Shown here one piece after another: positions 48,701-60,333 of a stretch of DNA of 64,000 nucleotides. The notes under the pieces are model-generated. The model saw nothing but the letters and a program-made list of their open reading frames with translations. It was not told the DNA's origin and made no database searches. Numbering within the stretch: the first letter of the stretch is position 1; every line of letters starts with the position of its first letter. The stretch is from Fratercula arctica (Eukaryota > Chordata > Aves > Charadriiformes > Alcidae). The stretch lies in contig CANTUZ010000007.1 in NCBI GenBank assembly GCA_947846985.1, forward strand, positions 34,786,355 through 34,850,354, written 5' to 3'. The position numbers and the translations under genes were made by a program.

Positions 48701-51700
48701 TAATCCATCTGGGTGGTGGTGATTGGAATGTCCAATGCTGCAAAATGCCTAATTATAAGACAGGATAGATATTACACCTGAAAAATTCCCCATGTTATCA
48801 GTGTGGCAGTGAAAGTGTGTTCAAATGCTTAAAATGATCTGTAAAGAGTGACACATAAAGCTGACCAAGCTTAATGTAATGCAGATGTGTAGGAGCTGTG
48901 GAGACCTGGTGGGCAGCAGAGCACAGTTGTCCACACTGGTGGGTCATGTCTGCTCTGCCCTGTGCTGCGCGTGGCATGGGGACGACTCCTGCCATTGACT
49001 TACTCTGGAAATGGGGCTAAACATGTGAGAAGAGGCTTTTCTGTCTCCATTTCTGACCACACATTGGACAAGCACTGATGAGTTGAACTCTGAAAGGAAA
49101 ATGGGCAGCCTGGGAGGCGAGGGTAGAAAGGAAAGCAGAAGCCAAATGGCTGCTGTCCTGAGGAAGGAGCTTGGTGATGGTGGTGAGCTGATAGCCGGCA
49201 GGAAGACAAACAGGGACTGTCACAGGATCTGCTGCCTCTGTACAGGCTGCCTTGGAAATACAAATTGTGCGGATGGGTCTGAACAAAACCACAGATGAGA
49301 CTGAAAAGGATTGAACTTCCTGGAAAACTTGTAGCATAATAATTAACTGTGCTTTACGGAGAGTGAAGGCTTGAAATGACTGATGTTGCCAGCTAGGAAG
49401 CCACAGCTATGAAGACTGAGGCTTCTTTCAGAGGTGGGTTAGAAGCGCGCATTTGTTGTGACCACTAAAATAATTTTCCAGTGGAATCTGCAAATGGTTT
49501 TAATGTCATGTGGGCATAGCGAGCTAAGATTTTTGCAGGGCTTCTGCTGAGCCTGAGCGTGACTGATGTCTGGCCTGGCGGGTAAGTTCGAAAGTGTTTG
49601 GGCAGATAATTCTTCACGAGGCCTGATCCAGAGATTCTCAAGGATTTGCCGCTTACTCTGAGAGACCTATCCTTAGGAATCAAGAGGTTCTGTTTTTCTT
49701 CCAATTTCTGAAAAAGGCATATTGGATAATAAAACAAACCCAGGTTTCCTGTTGCTGTTTTCCTTGTTTGTGTGAGGCTAGGATTCCCAGACTAGAGCTC
49801 CTTTTAGCCCTGCACATGCCCTTTTTCTTCCTTGCTGCTGAGGGCAGGTTAGACTGTAATAAGAATTGGCCATACCTGACTAACATGCAGCTTCTGGAGG
49901 GCGACGAGCAGCCACGGTGCACAGCATTGCTCCCAGGGCTGCTCTAACCTGAATTACATTGGGATTAGCAGGGAACTGACCTTTGTCTCAGTCACTGTGA
50001 CTTTCCTATACCCACACCTTGAGAAATGACAGAGAAAACAAACAAAAACAGCTGAGGAGAAAGCACACACCGGTAAAATTTGGATCTCTCTTAAATTGTT
50101 TATTCTTGTTTCCTGACTTTGTAAAACAGGTTTTGGTTTGCAAGCCTGATGACCTTGAAGAGAGCTCTCTGTCTTTGAAGATACCTTGTCCAGCAGACTG
50201 CCACCTTCCTCTCCTGATTTTAAGCTCTCTCAGTTCTACTACTTAAAAATACAGTAATAGTGAGATAGGATCCCATTAGCAGAGATCTCAAAGTCCACAG
50301 TCTTAGACAGCTGCAAGAAGTTCATTAAACCGCATGCTGCGCTAATACATATTTCAGAAAAAATGTAGGTCTTTTTTGGTGTGTGATTTTATACACCACC
50401 ATCTGACCCCACCCCATCCTGACCCTCCCAATTGTGTATATAAATGTTTAAGGTGGTCCTTAAAATCTGTTTTGTTACGAGTTGATGGTGAGAACTTTGT
50501 GACTATAAAAAGAAGTCAACATTTGAATTTGGTACACAGTCTTGCGGTTCAAGTAGAATTTAGTAGTGAAGTTGAGTTTATTTATTACTATATTATATTA
50601 CTAAAGTCAGGTGCTTTTTGGTACATTGCAATTTAGCCTCTCTCCTGAGTACTGTGAAAACTCATATTCAGCTGAGTACATCAGATGGTGGAGATGTAAG
50701 GGACAAATTCCCCACGCAGGTGCTGCTTGAGAGACAAAAAAGGATAAAGGGAGAAAAGCATGCCAGCAGTGTTTGCTGTTCCACAAATGACCATCTTCAG
50801 ACCAATAGCCTGGTATTTTACCATAAATTGCTGTTATAATATAATTTCTTTTATAAATCAGTTATTGAAAATACCCCAGAGTGCTAATAAAAGAGGTTGA
50901 CAAGCAAAAGAAAGCTAGAGAGAATTGAAACTAAGGATGATAATAACTAAAGGAAAAAACAGGTAGTCTAAGAAACTACCTTTAGAGGCTGGATTTTGCT
51001 TTATCTGCATTACTGCACTTCTGATTCCATAAACTTCATGAGTGAATTCCCACCATTGCAATCATTTTATTTAATAATTACCTTCAGTTGCCAAGAAAAC
51101 AGCTAAATGAATTTATACTTTGGGCCTAAGACAAAGTCCTTTTTAAGTTACTGTGAAAAGTAAGAGTGCTTTTGAATTTGATCTCTACTTCCTTATAGAT
51201 GGATCAGAAACAGTCCTATGTTGAAATTAGATTACTGCACTGAAGTCATGGTGATGTAATCCTGTGTTATTTTAATAGGATTTACGTGAAAGTCGGGGGT
51301 TTTCTTTCCCTGTCCGGTTGGCTGGAGCTGAACAGATAAATGTCTATCACTGTGATGGACTGAGCTCTGAAATGCCATTGGAAAAGGGTATGGCATCTCC
51401 TTTTCCCTCCATACCTCTACAAAGACATGCAATGGACTCTCCCTTTTCAGTACTCCTCTGGTTTAGGTCTAAATGAACAGGAATAAGTTGTGGCTGACAT
51501 ATATAGGAATTGCGGAATAGGGAGCGCTCTTTCCTACTTTTGACGCAGAGCACTACTTTGGGCTGACAAATCATTGCAAATATAACTTGGCAGCCAGCCA
51601 GGCCTTGGATCTCCTTCCTTTGGGTTTACCCACCTACCAACGTTTTCCAGCTTGATTAAACCATGGTCACTGTTCTTAAACCACAGCAGCTGTTGCTGTG

Positions 51701-52599
51701 GCCATCCCTATTCTGGAGCAGGAACTCCTTGGTCTGTGTAAGTGTGGAAAATCAGTTCTTCACTGCCTCTGCCTGCCAAAACCAGCCTCTTCTCCTGGCT
51801 TTTTCTTTGCCTTGCTCCCTACGGTGACAGAAGTCTTGAGTTTCAGAGCTTGAACTTGTCCTCTGCTACAGGAGAGGACGAGGGAGTGAGGGAGCATATT
51901 TATGGGCTTTGCCCACATGCTAGGTGCCAACTGGTTGTGTCCGCTCCTGAGCATGAAGAATTTCCCTGACTCTGTCTCCTTCCCTGGGCATGGGATGGTG
52001 TGGCACTGTCACACCTTTAATTTAGTTTTGCTCAGCTGTTTGCATTTATATACAGTTATTTTTCAATTGCTCATATTTCATAGGTTACATGGAATATGAA
52101 CAGTCTGAAGAGAATGACAGATTCATTTGGGGATTTTTTTAAGGTTTCTCTTTTCTTCTTTTGGAGTTAAGCTATAAAGGTTTGTGTCAGAATTCAAAGC
52201 ATTTAGAAACTGCATAGGTTATTAGCACCCTTTTTTCTCATAAACAACAGCCACTGTACCTCAGTGAAGGAACAGGCATTTTTCTGTGGAGCAGAATGGT
52301 TGCTGATTGTGTTTCTGAAGGTATTAAAGCACAGCTGGGAATGGAACACAGCCTGGCAGTGCATAAACAAGGGATCTTCCTGACTATGCATGAAAACCAT
52401 CAATTCACCAGACCGGCAGCTTGCTTGCCACATAAAACACACTTGCTGATGGTCCTAGAAAGTATTTCCCTAGGGATTGTTAATGGGACATCTACACTTG
52501 GTGACACAGTCCAATTTTCATTCATTTGCTTACCTGCTTGTGGAAACATAAACTAGAAATGTCAGAGTTTTTCCTCCAGGGTTGTCACTCACAGTCCTT
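45763..52599. other. Noncoding stretch, no gene recognised
   Basis: No supported gene or repeat. A GC-enriched portion at about 48260-48660 with scattered CpGs carries overlapping frames on both strands (up to 139 codons). These look like the usual effect of few AT-rich stop codons, and no protein family is recognised. Confidence 0.5.
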
Positions 52600-53170
52600 C
52601 TCCAGGGGATGCCTTTCTGATTCAATGGTTAGGTCAATTAATGTTCATATCGCCACTAATTGCCTTGCTCCAAGAGTTACAAGAAAAATCAAATAGGACA
52701 TAGCAACAATTATTCTAGGAGCTCCGTGTGACCAGGACAATTTGGAGTAACACATCCATTGCTACTAGTCTTTCTGTTTACAGATCCCTCAGACTGAACA
52801 ATTATGCTCAAAAGGAGGGTCATTTCAGTGACCGCATCTTGCATATAGTGGCATGACATTTTCATAAACATCTAACCTAGAGAAATCCCATTCATTAGCA
52901 GGGCAGTCAGCCCCAAGTAACAATAAGGAAGAATTTACATGCCAGAATGGGCAAAATGGGAAGCATAGAAAGAGTGGCACCAACTAATTCTGCTGCCATC
53001 ACGGTTATTAGCTATATTAAGACTGCAATCATTAAAACGTTGGTCTGCTCCTTCCCATTAGCTCAGACTGCACTGGGCCTCATTAGTGCCCATGTCCAAT
53101 AGATAACTGAGCTGTTTTCTTGCATCCAATCACACAATGCGGAAAAACCAAAAGAGAGTTATGAAGGCCG
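52600..53170. other. Candidate conserved noncoding element cluster
   Basis: About 570 bases without recognised repeats, simple sequence or ORFs. It is rich in binding-site-like words: GGTCAATTAATGTTCATATC and CCACTAATTGCC near 52635-52660, CATTCATTAGCAGGGC near 52890, CTAATTCTGCTGCCATCACG near 52984, and GCAATCATTAAAACG, CCATTAGCTCAGACTG and CCTCATTAGTGCCC around 53024-53090. Near-even base composition with evenly spaced ATTA cores is typical of deeply conserved vertebrate enhancers. The function is inferred and unproven. Confidence 0.35.
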
Positions 53171-54129
53171 GATGAATGCTCAGCATGTGAGATTTTTATT
53201 TTTATAGAGAGGAATAATAGCTTCAGTTTTATTTTCCAGTTCAATGCTCAGGGGGAATGTATAGAAATACAGAATGAACATCAACAAAATAGTTCAGGGA
53301 GTGGAAAGCCCTGGCTATGGATAATAACCTGTCTTTATTTTTTTAAATGGTGAAATATCAGGACAGTCTAGTGAAAACTTGCTTTCTGATAATGCCCAGT
53401 TACAAGATGATAACACCCATTAGCGAACAGTAGCCAGGGGCCTGGGACGGCTTCTGTCCAGTGCAAATGATTTGTCTGAGGTATCAGTGTAGCCTGAGAT
53501 AAACAGGCTGATTATCCTAGGATAAAGTATGAAAGAATAGAATTGACAATTTAAAAAAAAAAAAAGAAAAGTGGTATGTGGTCCTGAAGTAAACAAACTG
53601 TTGATAGAAAAGAAAAAAATAATCAAGGTTTTTCTTCTCCTTAAGATCAGGCAATCTTGACTTGCAGTGTTGTAAAGCAAGAAGTTGTCATCTACAGGCA
53701 AAGGTTTATGATGATCTGACTGAAGGCAAATCTGTCTGGGGACAGACAGAGAAGCACAAGAAAATAAAGCAGAGATAAACATTTTCAGGCTTTCCTATTA
53801 AGAAAATCTTCCTTTTTAAAACAAAGAGAATGCTGTAGGGACTTCCAGAATCTTATACTATATGTAATCTCACCTTTAAATTGCCTGCTGGAAGTTTTTT
53901 AGTAAATGTATAAAACTGTTTCTCTCTTTCTTGTACACCCCCTGCCTCCTGAATGCACAACACACTCTTTCCTATTCATGTAAGTATCCCAGACCTATTT
54001 CCCAACTCCTTTTCCAGAGAAGTAAATGTACCAACAATGGAAGGTTATTTATCATGACTGTCATAATTGGACCCAATAGGGAAAATGAGATACCTTCAGT
54101 GAATTACAACCTCCAAATGTAACCTGCAG

Positions 54130-54310
54130 ACACTGTTTTGCTGGACGTGTCTAATAACCTGCAGCCATTCACCATGAGTTCCAAATGTCAAGATCATTAG
54201 CACAAAGGCAAGTGTTTGTGCATTTCAATTCATTAAATCAAAATGATCACGGTCCTTTTGCTAATATTACAATGTACAAATGTAGGCCATCTCAGATTGT
54301 CATTTTGTAG
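54130..54310. other. Candidate conserved noncoding element
   Basis: This repeat-free block has AAGATCATTAGCACAAAGGC (ATTA next to a TCF/LEF-like ACAAAGG), TTCAATTCATTAAATC, TGATCACGGTCC and TTTTGCTAATATTAC. There is no ORF. It is proposed only from motif texture. Confidence 0.25.
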
Positions 54311-57029
54311 AGAGAACATTTTTTAAAAGTCAGAAAAAAACTTCATCAATCTAATTGTTCATTATTAAGATAAAGGTATTTCTATAGTATCTGGATAGTC
54401 ATCAGCTCAGTGAGGTATGAATTATCAGTCTACTTTAGCAGGACTCTCATTCTCACAACAGGACTTCAGTGAAAATGTTCTCCTGGGCTCTGGTTTACAT
54501 TTTCAAGCCGTGGGCGAGGGAGCCCTGAAGTGCGCTGTGAGCAAACGGGATCCTTGGAGCCTGATTTGTGTGGCGGTGCAAACAGTGTGCTCCTGATCAT
54601 CCCGACAGAAGTAGAGAACTGAAACACTTCTTGAAAGGTGAGTCAGGAAATGAAAAGGTTCTAGAGAATTTGGGTGTCCTAAATTTTATGCAAGCCATCT
54701 CCTTCCTTCCTGCTGCTGGCAATGCTCCAGTTGCAGGATTCTTGCTGCCCTGGGTACCCTGTGCAGAGGCCAGGACACATTGTATGATTATTTATTTGCA
54801 GATGCAGGTTAAACAAGGACCTTGCTACACCCTGAGTAGACTTAGCTTTTTTGGGGTGATTTTGGGTTTTTTTTAGCTTGTATTGTTTCTTTTTATTTTA
54901 AAGTGGAAAATATATTTATATTCTATTTTTGAAAATTCTACATGAAATCGTGCAAATGGCTCCTCAGGCTTGACAAAAGACCTACAGCGTAATGCAGTAA
55001 AGCTTAGTATTAACAAAATTACCACAAATTGTGCTAAGAGCATCATAACTTCAACTAATGTAAAAATAAGTGAAGGATTTCTGAAAAGCAGTACATCCAT
55101 TTAATGCCTATCTGGAAAAGTAAATGTACTGACTGTATAAGGAAATAAAAGCAAAGAACAACTTCTGGCATTCTCTCATCCTTTTTCCTTGACATGAATT
55201 TATTATGCATTACAAATAGGAAAAGTCTTTGTATTCCAAAGTGAAGTCTGTTTTTAAAAATACAAGTGAATAAAATAAATGTTAGTGTAGTGTGAACACC
55301 CACCGAGTTAACTTTTTATCTGAACGTTTTTTTAAAGGCTTTGGTATAAGTTTCTGTTTAAGAAATCTCTGCAGTTCAGGTAGTAAGCTCAGGCTGGGTC
55401 CAGTGTTAGCCCGTTTATAGTAAAAAGGGAAAATGAGTCTGCTATGGCATGTAAATCTAGAGGCCTAGGACTGAATTCATTGATATTTCTCAAGGTTTAA
55501 ATTAGCATCAATTGGACCAAAATTTTCCTCCTCACTTTCACATACAAGTGAAAAACAAGTCCAGCCAGGAGTCCTTACTTATGTCTGCTTTACGTCTTAA
55601 AAGTTCCTACTTTGTATGCAGTCATAAAAGTCATAATTATTTAATTATTTCATGCATAAAATTAAAAAGAAGGGGGAAAAAAAAAGGTTATATTTTGTTG
55701 CAATGACTTTATTGGATATGTGGTAACTGCCATATATCCATGCATTCATTAATGAAGACAATAGTCTGCATGGTTCGTGTATGCGCATAGCAGTATTTTG
55801 TTTCAATCAACTCTGAAAATACGAAAATCCAAATAATCAAATTGAGGTTTAAGGGGGTGTGAAACTAAACCATGGGGCTCAAAGAAGCCTATTCTTACTT
55901 TTTATTGTCCCTGAGTTAAAAATTAATTAGTACTCTTTGAATTTAAGATCTGTTCAGTTCATTACACACATGACTTGACAGTGTAAACTTCTAATTTGAG
56001 TTAGAAGAGGTACTTGAAATACAATAGGAACTCTTTAGTAGCATTAAAGGAAAAAAAAAGAAAGATAGGGAAAAGTTTTGGATTTATTAGTCATGAAGGT
56101 AAGAAAAGAGTTGTTCCACAAAATGTACTGCGAGCTAGTTGAAAGAGGAGTTAGTAATGCACAGTACTGAAGTAAACTGAAATTCACTGTTTCTGTTCTA
56201 CCTTTGCATGGAAGGAAAAGTCTTAATCTCTGCTTATCAGAACAGGGTTCCATGCAGCAGGGAAAAGGTCAGATCTCCCTGAGAAAAGGAAGATATTTTC
56301 CATCACCTAGTGAGGGCTACGTTGGAGATGCAGTGCAGATAAAACAAGTCTTTTCATTGGCCTCAGTGTACTTGGGAGAAGACCCAGCAGTGGCTGCTGG
56401 GAGCCTTCGACACAGGCCTGCAGAATTCCAAAGTCAAAAAAACCTCAACAGATGTTTTGTCTGGTGATAACTCTCCATGTTTTTTTTACACCGTGCAATA
56501 CATGTACATTTTGTATTAGCAATTCAAACAGGAATAGGCTGTTACATTAGAGGCAAGTGCTGGCATATAAGAGAAGAGATGTATTTTCTTAGAAATGAGT
56601 ATGCAGCATTTTTTGAAGGAGGTGGCTTTGGTGCTGTTATGCATACATGTGAACATCCCTGAAATTCTATAATTTTAGTCTTTAGAAAAATTTATTACTG
56701 TTATGGGCAAAATAGATCTAAATATCTTAGATTTTTATCTGTACATCTGAATCCAAACTGAGAAGCTAACTATAGACTATCTCAACACTGAAACAGTTAA
56801 TACTCGCTTTCTAATGCTCAAAACAAGCATTTACTTTGGCACTGTTAAGTTTCATCTTTTTAAACCATGATGCATCCTCTAGTAGGAGGATCAGGCCCTA
56901 CTGGCTTGTTGTCAACTGTGAATTTAACGCAGTGTTGTAACATTTGTGGTAAATTAATTTCAGCTTTGTCTCCTAAAGGCATCCTTTGTACACTGAACAG
57001 TTTCACTGAAAACCGTGTCGCAAATGAGG

Positions 57030-57310
57030 CATAAAACACAGCAAATCATGTATTTGGATTACAAGATAAATCTTTTTGGCTTGTATTTATTAATACCATT
57101 TAACTATAGTGATGAGGCAAAGGGACGCTGATAATTGTGAATCTGAAGTTTCTCTATTTTGAAAAGGCATTTCTACCAGCCCGGCTGGTAGAAAAATATT
57201 CATCAATCAATTAGGACTGTCCCAGGAATTTATTAAGTTTTACATAAGCTGTTATTTCTGCCTAATTATATTATGAATAAACAGCTGCAATAAACAGCGA
57301 GATTCAATCT
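57030..57310. other. Candidate conserved noncoding element with internal hairpin
   Basis: This repeat-free block contains ATTATATTATGAATAAACAG, CATCAATCAATTAGGAC, CTGATAATTGTG and a perfect 11-bp inverted repeat at 57170-57194. Its texture, homeodomain cores mixed with unique sequence, resembles an enhancer. An ancient palindromic DNA-transposon remnant turned regulatory is another possibility. Both readings are inference. Confidence 0.3.
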
Positions 57311-58080
57311 TCTGAATAAGCACATAACTACATTCTTCCCTATCTTCTGGTCTTTGACAGCTCAGTAGTTAAACTAGATGAACATGGAGTATAGTACATG
57401 AAAATGGATTAGAAAGAAATTGATAATGTAGCACATTTTCTTCACTTCCTTCTAAAACACTTAGTGAAAAGCAATCAGTTCCAAAAACCTCTGTCCATGT
57501 ATTAGTTAATCAATATGAATGTTCAGCCTGCTCCAAGATATTTTAACACCTGTCAAAGCTAACTCATTGTTCAAATCTTACATGGAATCGAAAACCACAA
57601 CTGAAAACCTTTCCCATCTCCAGGGGATTAACTCTGGGGGAAAAAAGTCAGTGTGATTCTGATTAGTAGAAATGAGGGGGGGAAAAAGATGCAATTCTCA
57701 GATGATCCAATTATTATTAGAAAAACTATGTAAAAAAAATAGAGCTGGGAGAGTGAGGAATTTAATCATGATTATCTCCCTCTTGTGAGGCAGTGTGAAA
57801 ATCTGCCAAACCCACCTTTGCTTGGTTACCCCGGAGGTGTGAGAGGGAAGGAGAAGTAAATGTAAAATGATGCATCTGAGAGGCACGGTGATAGAGCGCA
57901 GCAAGGGAACTAATTTCCTCTCACACTGGGAAAAAGAATAATTTTCAAGTCTTGTGATATTATTAATGAACTATGAAACTCTAGTAAAGAACTTGGGTCC
58001 AGGTGTTGCTATTACAGCTCCTTGGTAGGGCAGAATATAGCTGCATTTGTTGTGGGGTTAACTTGTATCTAACATTCCCC

Positions 58081-58225
58081 CCACCCATTATATACCAGGT
58101 TTAGTATCTTTTCTCTATAATTCTCTCTTTATAATGTCTATCATATATTATGTCCTTATAATATCTATCTTTAATATTTCCACTCTATTACAATGAATAT
58201 TGTAATATTTGGCAGGTTTAATATC
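58081..58225. repeat. AT-rich block with degenerate internal repeats
   Basis: The words CAGGTTTAGTATCTTTTCTC (58096) and CAGGTTTAATATCTCCTCTC (58213) are 117 bases apart. TATAATGTCTATC and TATAATATCTATC repeat between them. A perfect 9-bp inverted repeat with a 4-base loop lies at 58186-58207. It looks like a locally duplicated and decayed AT-rich sequence. No family is recognised. Confidence 0.45.
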
Positions 58226-59391
58226 TCCTCTCATTCAAATGACATTAGGCTCAAGCATGGCAAACAAGTGCAAAGAGTATTTTCTTGAGGTTTTTAAACA
58301 CATCTGTCTGAAATCTGTATGGCTCCGTAGTTAAAACTGGAAATTAACTGTACCATTTATGATATTTTCCCTTCCAAAAGGGAAGTAGGGAGGTAAGGGG
58401 TACTGCCTTGGCACTGTCAATCTGAATTAACATATGATATTGTTTTTATACATGAATTAATTAATTACATATTAATATATTAATTTGTACCTATGTATTT
58501 TTACCTTGCTTTATTACTGCTAAGGGAATTGGGGCTTGTGCTCTGAGTGCACAGCCAGGTAGGTACAAGCATCCCCAGACACCACCCAGGACCCTTCTCT
58601 GGGCTCTCCATCCTTGTGGCGGCTCCTCCTGGGACACCCACTGCTCCTTTCTTGGTGTCTTCTGCGAGGAGGACACTGTCTACTGCAAACAAAACGGATG
58701 CTGTATTTATCCTGCATTTCCTTCACAAAGAAGTGGAACAAGGAGCAAACCATTTATCAGGCTGCTCCTCACTGTTGGTTCATCCATTTGCCCCATGGCA
58801 GTACCTGTGCCAACAGGCAGAGCTGGGCTGGGTGATGCAGGGACACTGCTGCCACATAGTGCATGCCCCAGCCACATCCATCTCGTTTCACTGGGTGGCA
58901 CAAAGTTACTTCTTCAACTCCATCAGCATCTCTCTGAAATAATTAAGTGCCCCTATTCCTGACACTGCCTCCTGAGACTGGGAGCAGGTGGTTTGCGTGT
59001 TGAACTGCTAGGGCTGTAGTAGCGCTGCCTTTGGCTTGCCCTGCTAAATGCGACATCTCTGCGCCTGGGGGGAATATTGTTGGATGTTGTGAGACGAATG
59101 GCTAGACAAGAAATACCTGTGTCTGCCTGCTTTTCGCGAAGTTATGAATCCAGGATAGTGAAGACTATGGAAGCCATTAATATTCTGAAAAACCTTACTT
59201 ATTTTTGACTGTATGCCAGACAGGCGATGGAGTGCTCTGAGAGCTGAGATCCTCATAATGAGTTCTTCATCACCTGTAAGGTGCTAATCCTGATCCTTTA
59301 GAAGGTTTTTTTTTTTAATTATTATTAATATATCTGTATCTATAGACGCATGTGTGAGTGTGCATATCTATATCTTTTTTAAAAGGGAAAA

Positions 59392-59705
59392 AAGGAAGAC
59401 CTGGGGAGCTACAGGCCAGTCAGTCTCACCACTGTGCCTGGCAAGATCATGGAGCAGATCCTCTAGAAAACTATGCTAAGGTACATGGAAAGTAAGGTGA
59501 TAGGTGACAGCCAACATGGCTTCACCAAGGGCAAATCACGCCTGACAAATTTGATGGCCTTCTACGGTGGGGTTACAGCATTGGTGGATAAGGGATGAAC
59601 AACTGACATCATCTGTCTGGACTTGTGCAAAGCGTTTGAAACTGTCCCACACAATGTCCTTGTCTCTAAATTAGAGAGACATGGATTTGACAGATGGATC
59701 ACTTG
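59392..59705 (+). pseudogene. CR1 ORF2 reverse-transcriptase fragment, broken
   Basis: In a single frame this segment encodes the N-terminal half of a CR1 non-LTR reverse transcriptase. EDLGSYRPVSL and the PGKIMEQIL block come first, then [10 protein letters not shown] with LTNLMAFY (RT motif 2 region), then [15 protein letters not shown] (RT motif 3 region, including the first catalytic Asp) and [11 protein letters not shown]. It is non-functional, with in-frame stops at 59464-59466 (TAG) and 59596-59598 (TGA), though no frameshift is seen. Its right edge is not natural: the sequence is cut at 59705 by the 3' LTR of the retrovirus. The remainder of this CR1, including the YxDD motif and the tail, should lie beyond the window on the far side of the provirus. 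Confidence 0.9.
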
Positions 59706-60051
59706 TGTCGTGGTTTGGCCTCAGATGGCAACAAAGAACCACGTGTCGCTCGCCCAGCGCTTCCCGGTACGGGAAGGATCAAAAGAAAAAGGCAAAACTC
59801 TTGGGTTGAGACAAAGGCAGTTTAACAGAACAGCAAAGGGAACAAGAAAACAACAACAATAACACCGACAGAGAAATATACAGACGCGAATACGGAACCG
59901 CCGCTCCCCGCCGCTCCCCGCCGGTCCGGCCCCGGGACGCGCCAGCCCGCTCCGAACCCGACTGCTCGCCCCCTCCCTCCTTTTAACCTCAGGGTGGGCG
60001 TGGCTCACATGGCATGGAATACTTAACCCTGTCCCTGCCGGAACCAGGACA
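59706..60051 (-). repeat. 3' LTR of the ERVL-like element (346 bp)
   Basis: On the minus strand the segment begins TGTCCTGG and ends CCACGACA. These are TG...CA termini within an imperfect inverted repeat (TGTC-TGG / CCA-GACA), which sets both ends. Inside are a CACCC/GC-box-like GCCACGCCC (60004-59996), a TATA-like TTAAAA (59986-59981) and a GC-rich stretch with a 10-base tandem duplication (59901-59920). A T-rich portion follows, and then a CACGTG E-box (59740-59745). No AATAAA is present. At 346 bp it is short for a retroviral LTR but plausible for this group. The adjacent left flank is decayed CR1 sequence. Confidence 0.88.
59981..60004 (-). promoter_or_regulatory. LTR core promoter: GC/CACCC box and TATA-like element
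   Basis: On the minus strand GCCACGCCC (60004-59996) with an overlapping CACCC is followed about 9 bases later by GGTTAAAAGG, whose TTAAAA occupies 59986-59981. This is the order expected for an Sp/KLF site ahead of a TATA box in the U3 of an LTR. Transcription would start roughly 25-30 bases further left, at the GC-rich segment. The roles are inferred from motif order. A second TATA-like TGTATATTT lies at about 59883-59875. Confidence 0.5.
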
Positions 60052-60068
60052 TTATCCACCCCTTATTC
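60052..60068 (-). other. Probable polypurine tract region
   Basis: On the minus strand AAGGGGTGG (60064-60056) stands just upstream of the LTR, separated by ATAA. This is where the plus-strand-priming polypurine tract of a retrovirus lies. The tract is short and interrupted by T residues, so the exact priming site is uncertain. Confidence 0.5.
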
Positions 60069-60333
60069 CATACCATTTTGCCACGCCCAGATCTTACAGT
60101 TTTCGGAACATGTGACTGTATACCCGGCGTAGCTCATGCACACAGTCCATGGGCCGAAGATGCAGATCTTGAGGAAGTTGCTGGGCGTCAGCTCTGATCC
60201 CATCACCACTTTGCTTTACTCAACTGTTCATCAAAGTCCATCTGTCCTTAATTTGGGTGATTCTTACTGCAGTACAGCCAATAGCAATTATAGTAACGAG
60301 GACATACAGTGACAGTGTTGCACACGATTTGAT
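60069..60333 (-). other. Noncoding spacer between pol stop and 3' LTR
   Basis: About 265 bases follow the pol stop before the polypurine tract. No frame here encodes an envelope protein, a dUTPase or any other recognised product. The shortness of the gap shows that env is absent rather than merely degraded in this copy. Confidence 0.75.

Noticed and set aside
48263..48743. Overlapping minus-strand frames of 132 and 139 codons plus a plus-strand frame of 118 codons
   Set aside because: All sit in the same GC-rich block, where stop codons are rare. None has family features, and three frames cannot all be real.
58547..58942. Plus-strand frame of 131 codons
   Set aside because: Several overlapping frames on both strands cover the same GC-rich segment, and no domain or conserved motif is visible.
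59721..60059. Minus-strand frame of 112 codons over the LTR
   Set aside because: It covers the LTR, with promoter-like elements and a GC-rich leader. No protein family is recognised, and LTR-encoded proteins are not expected in this group.
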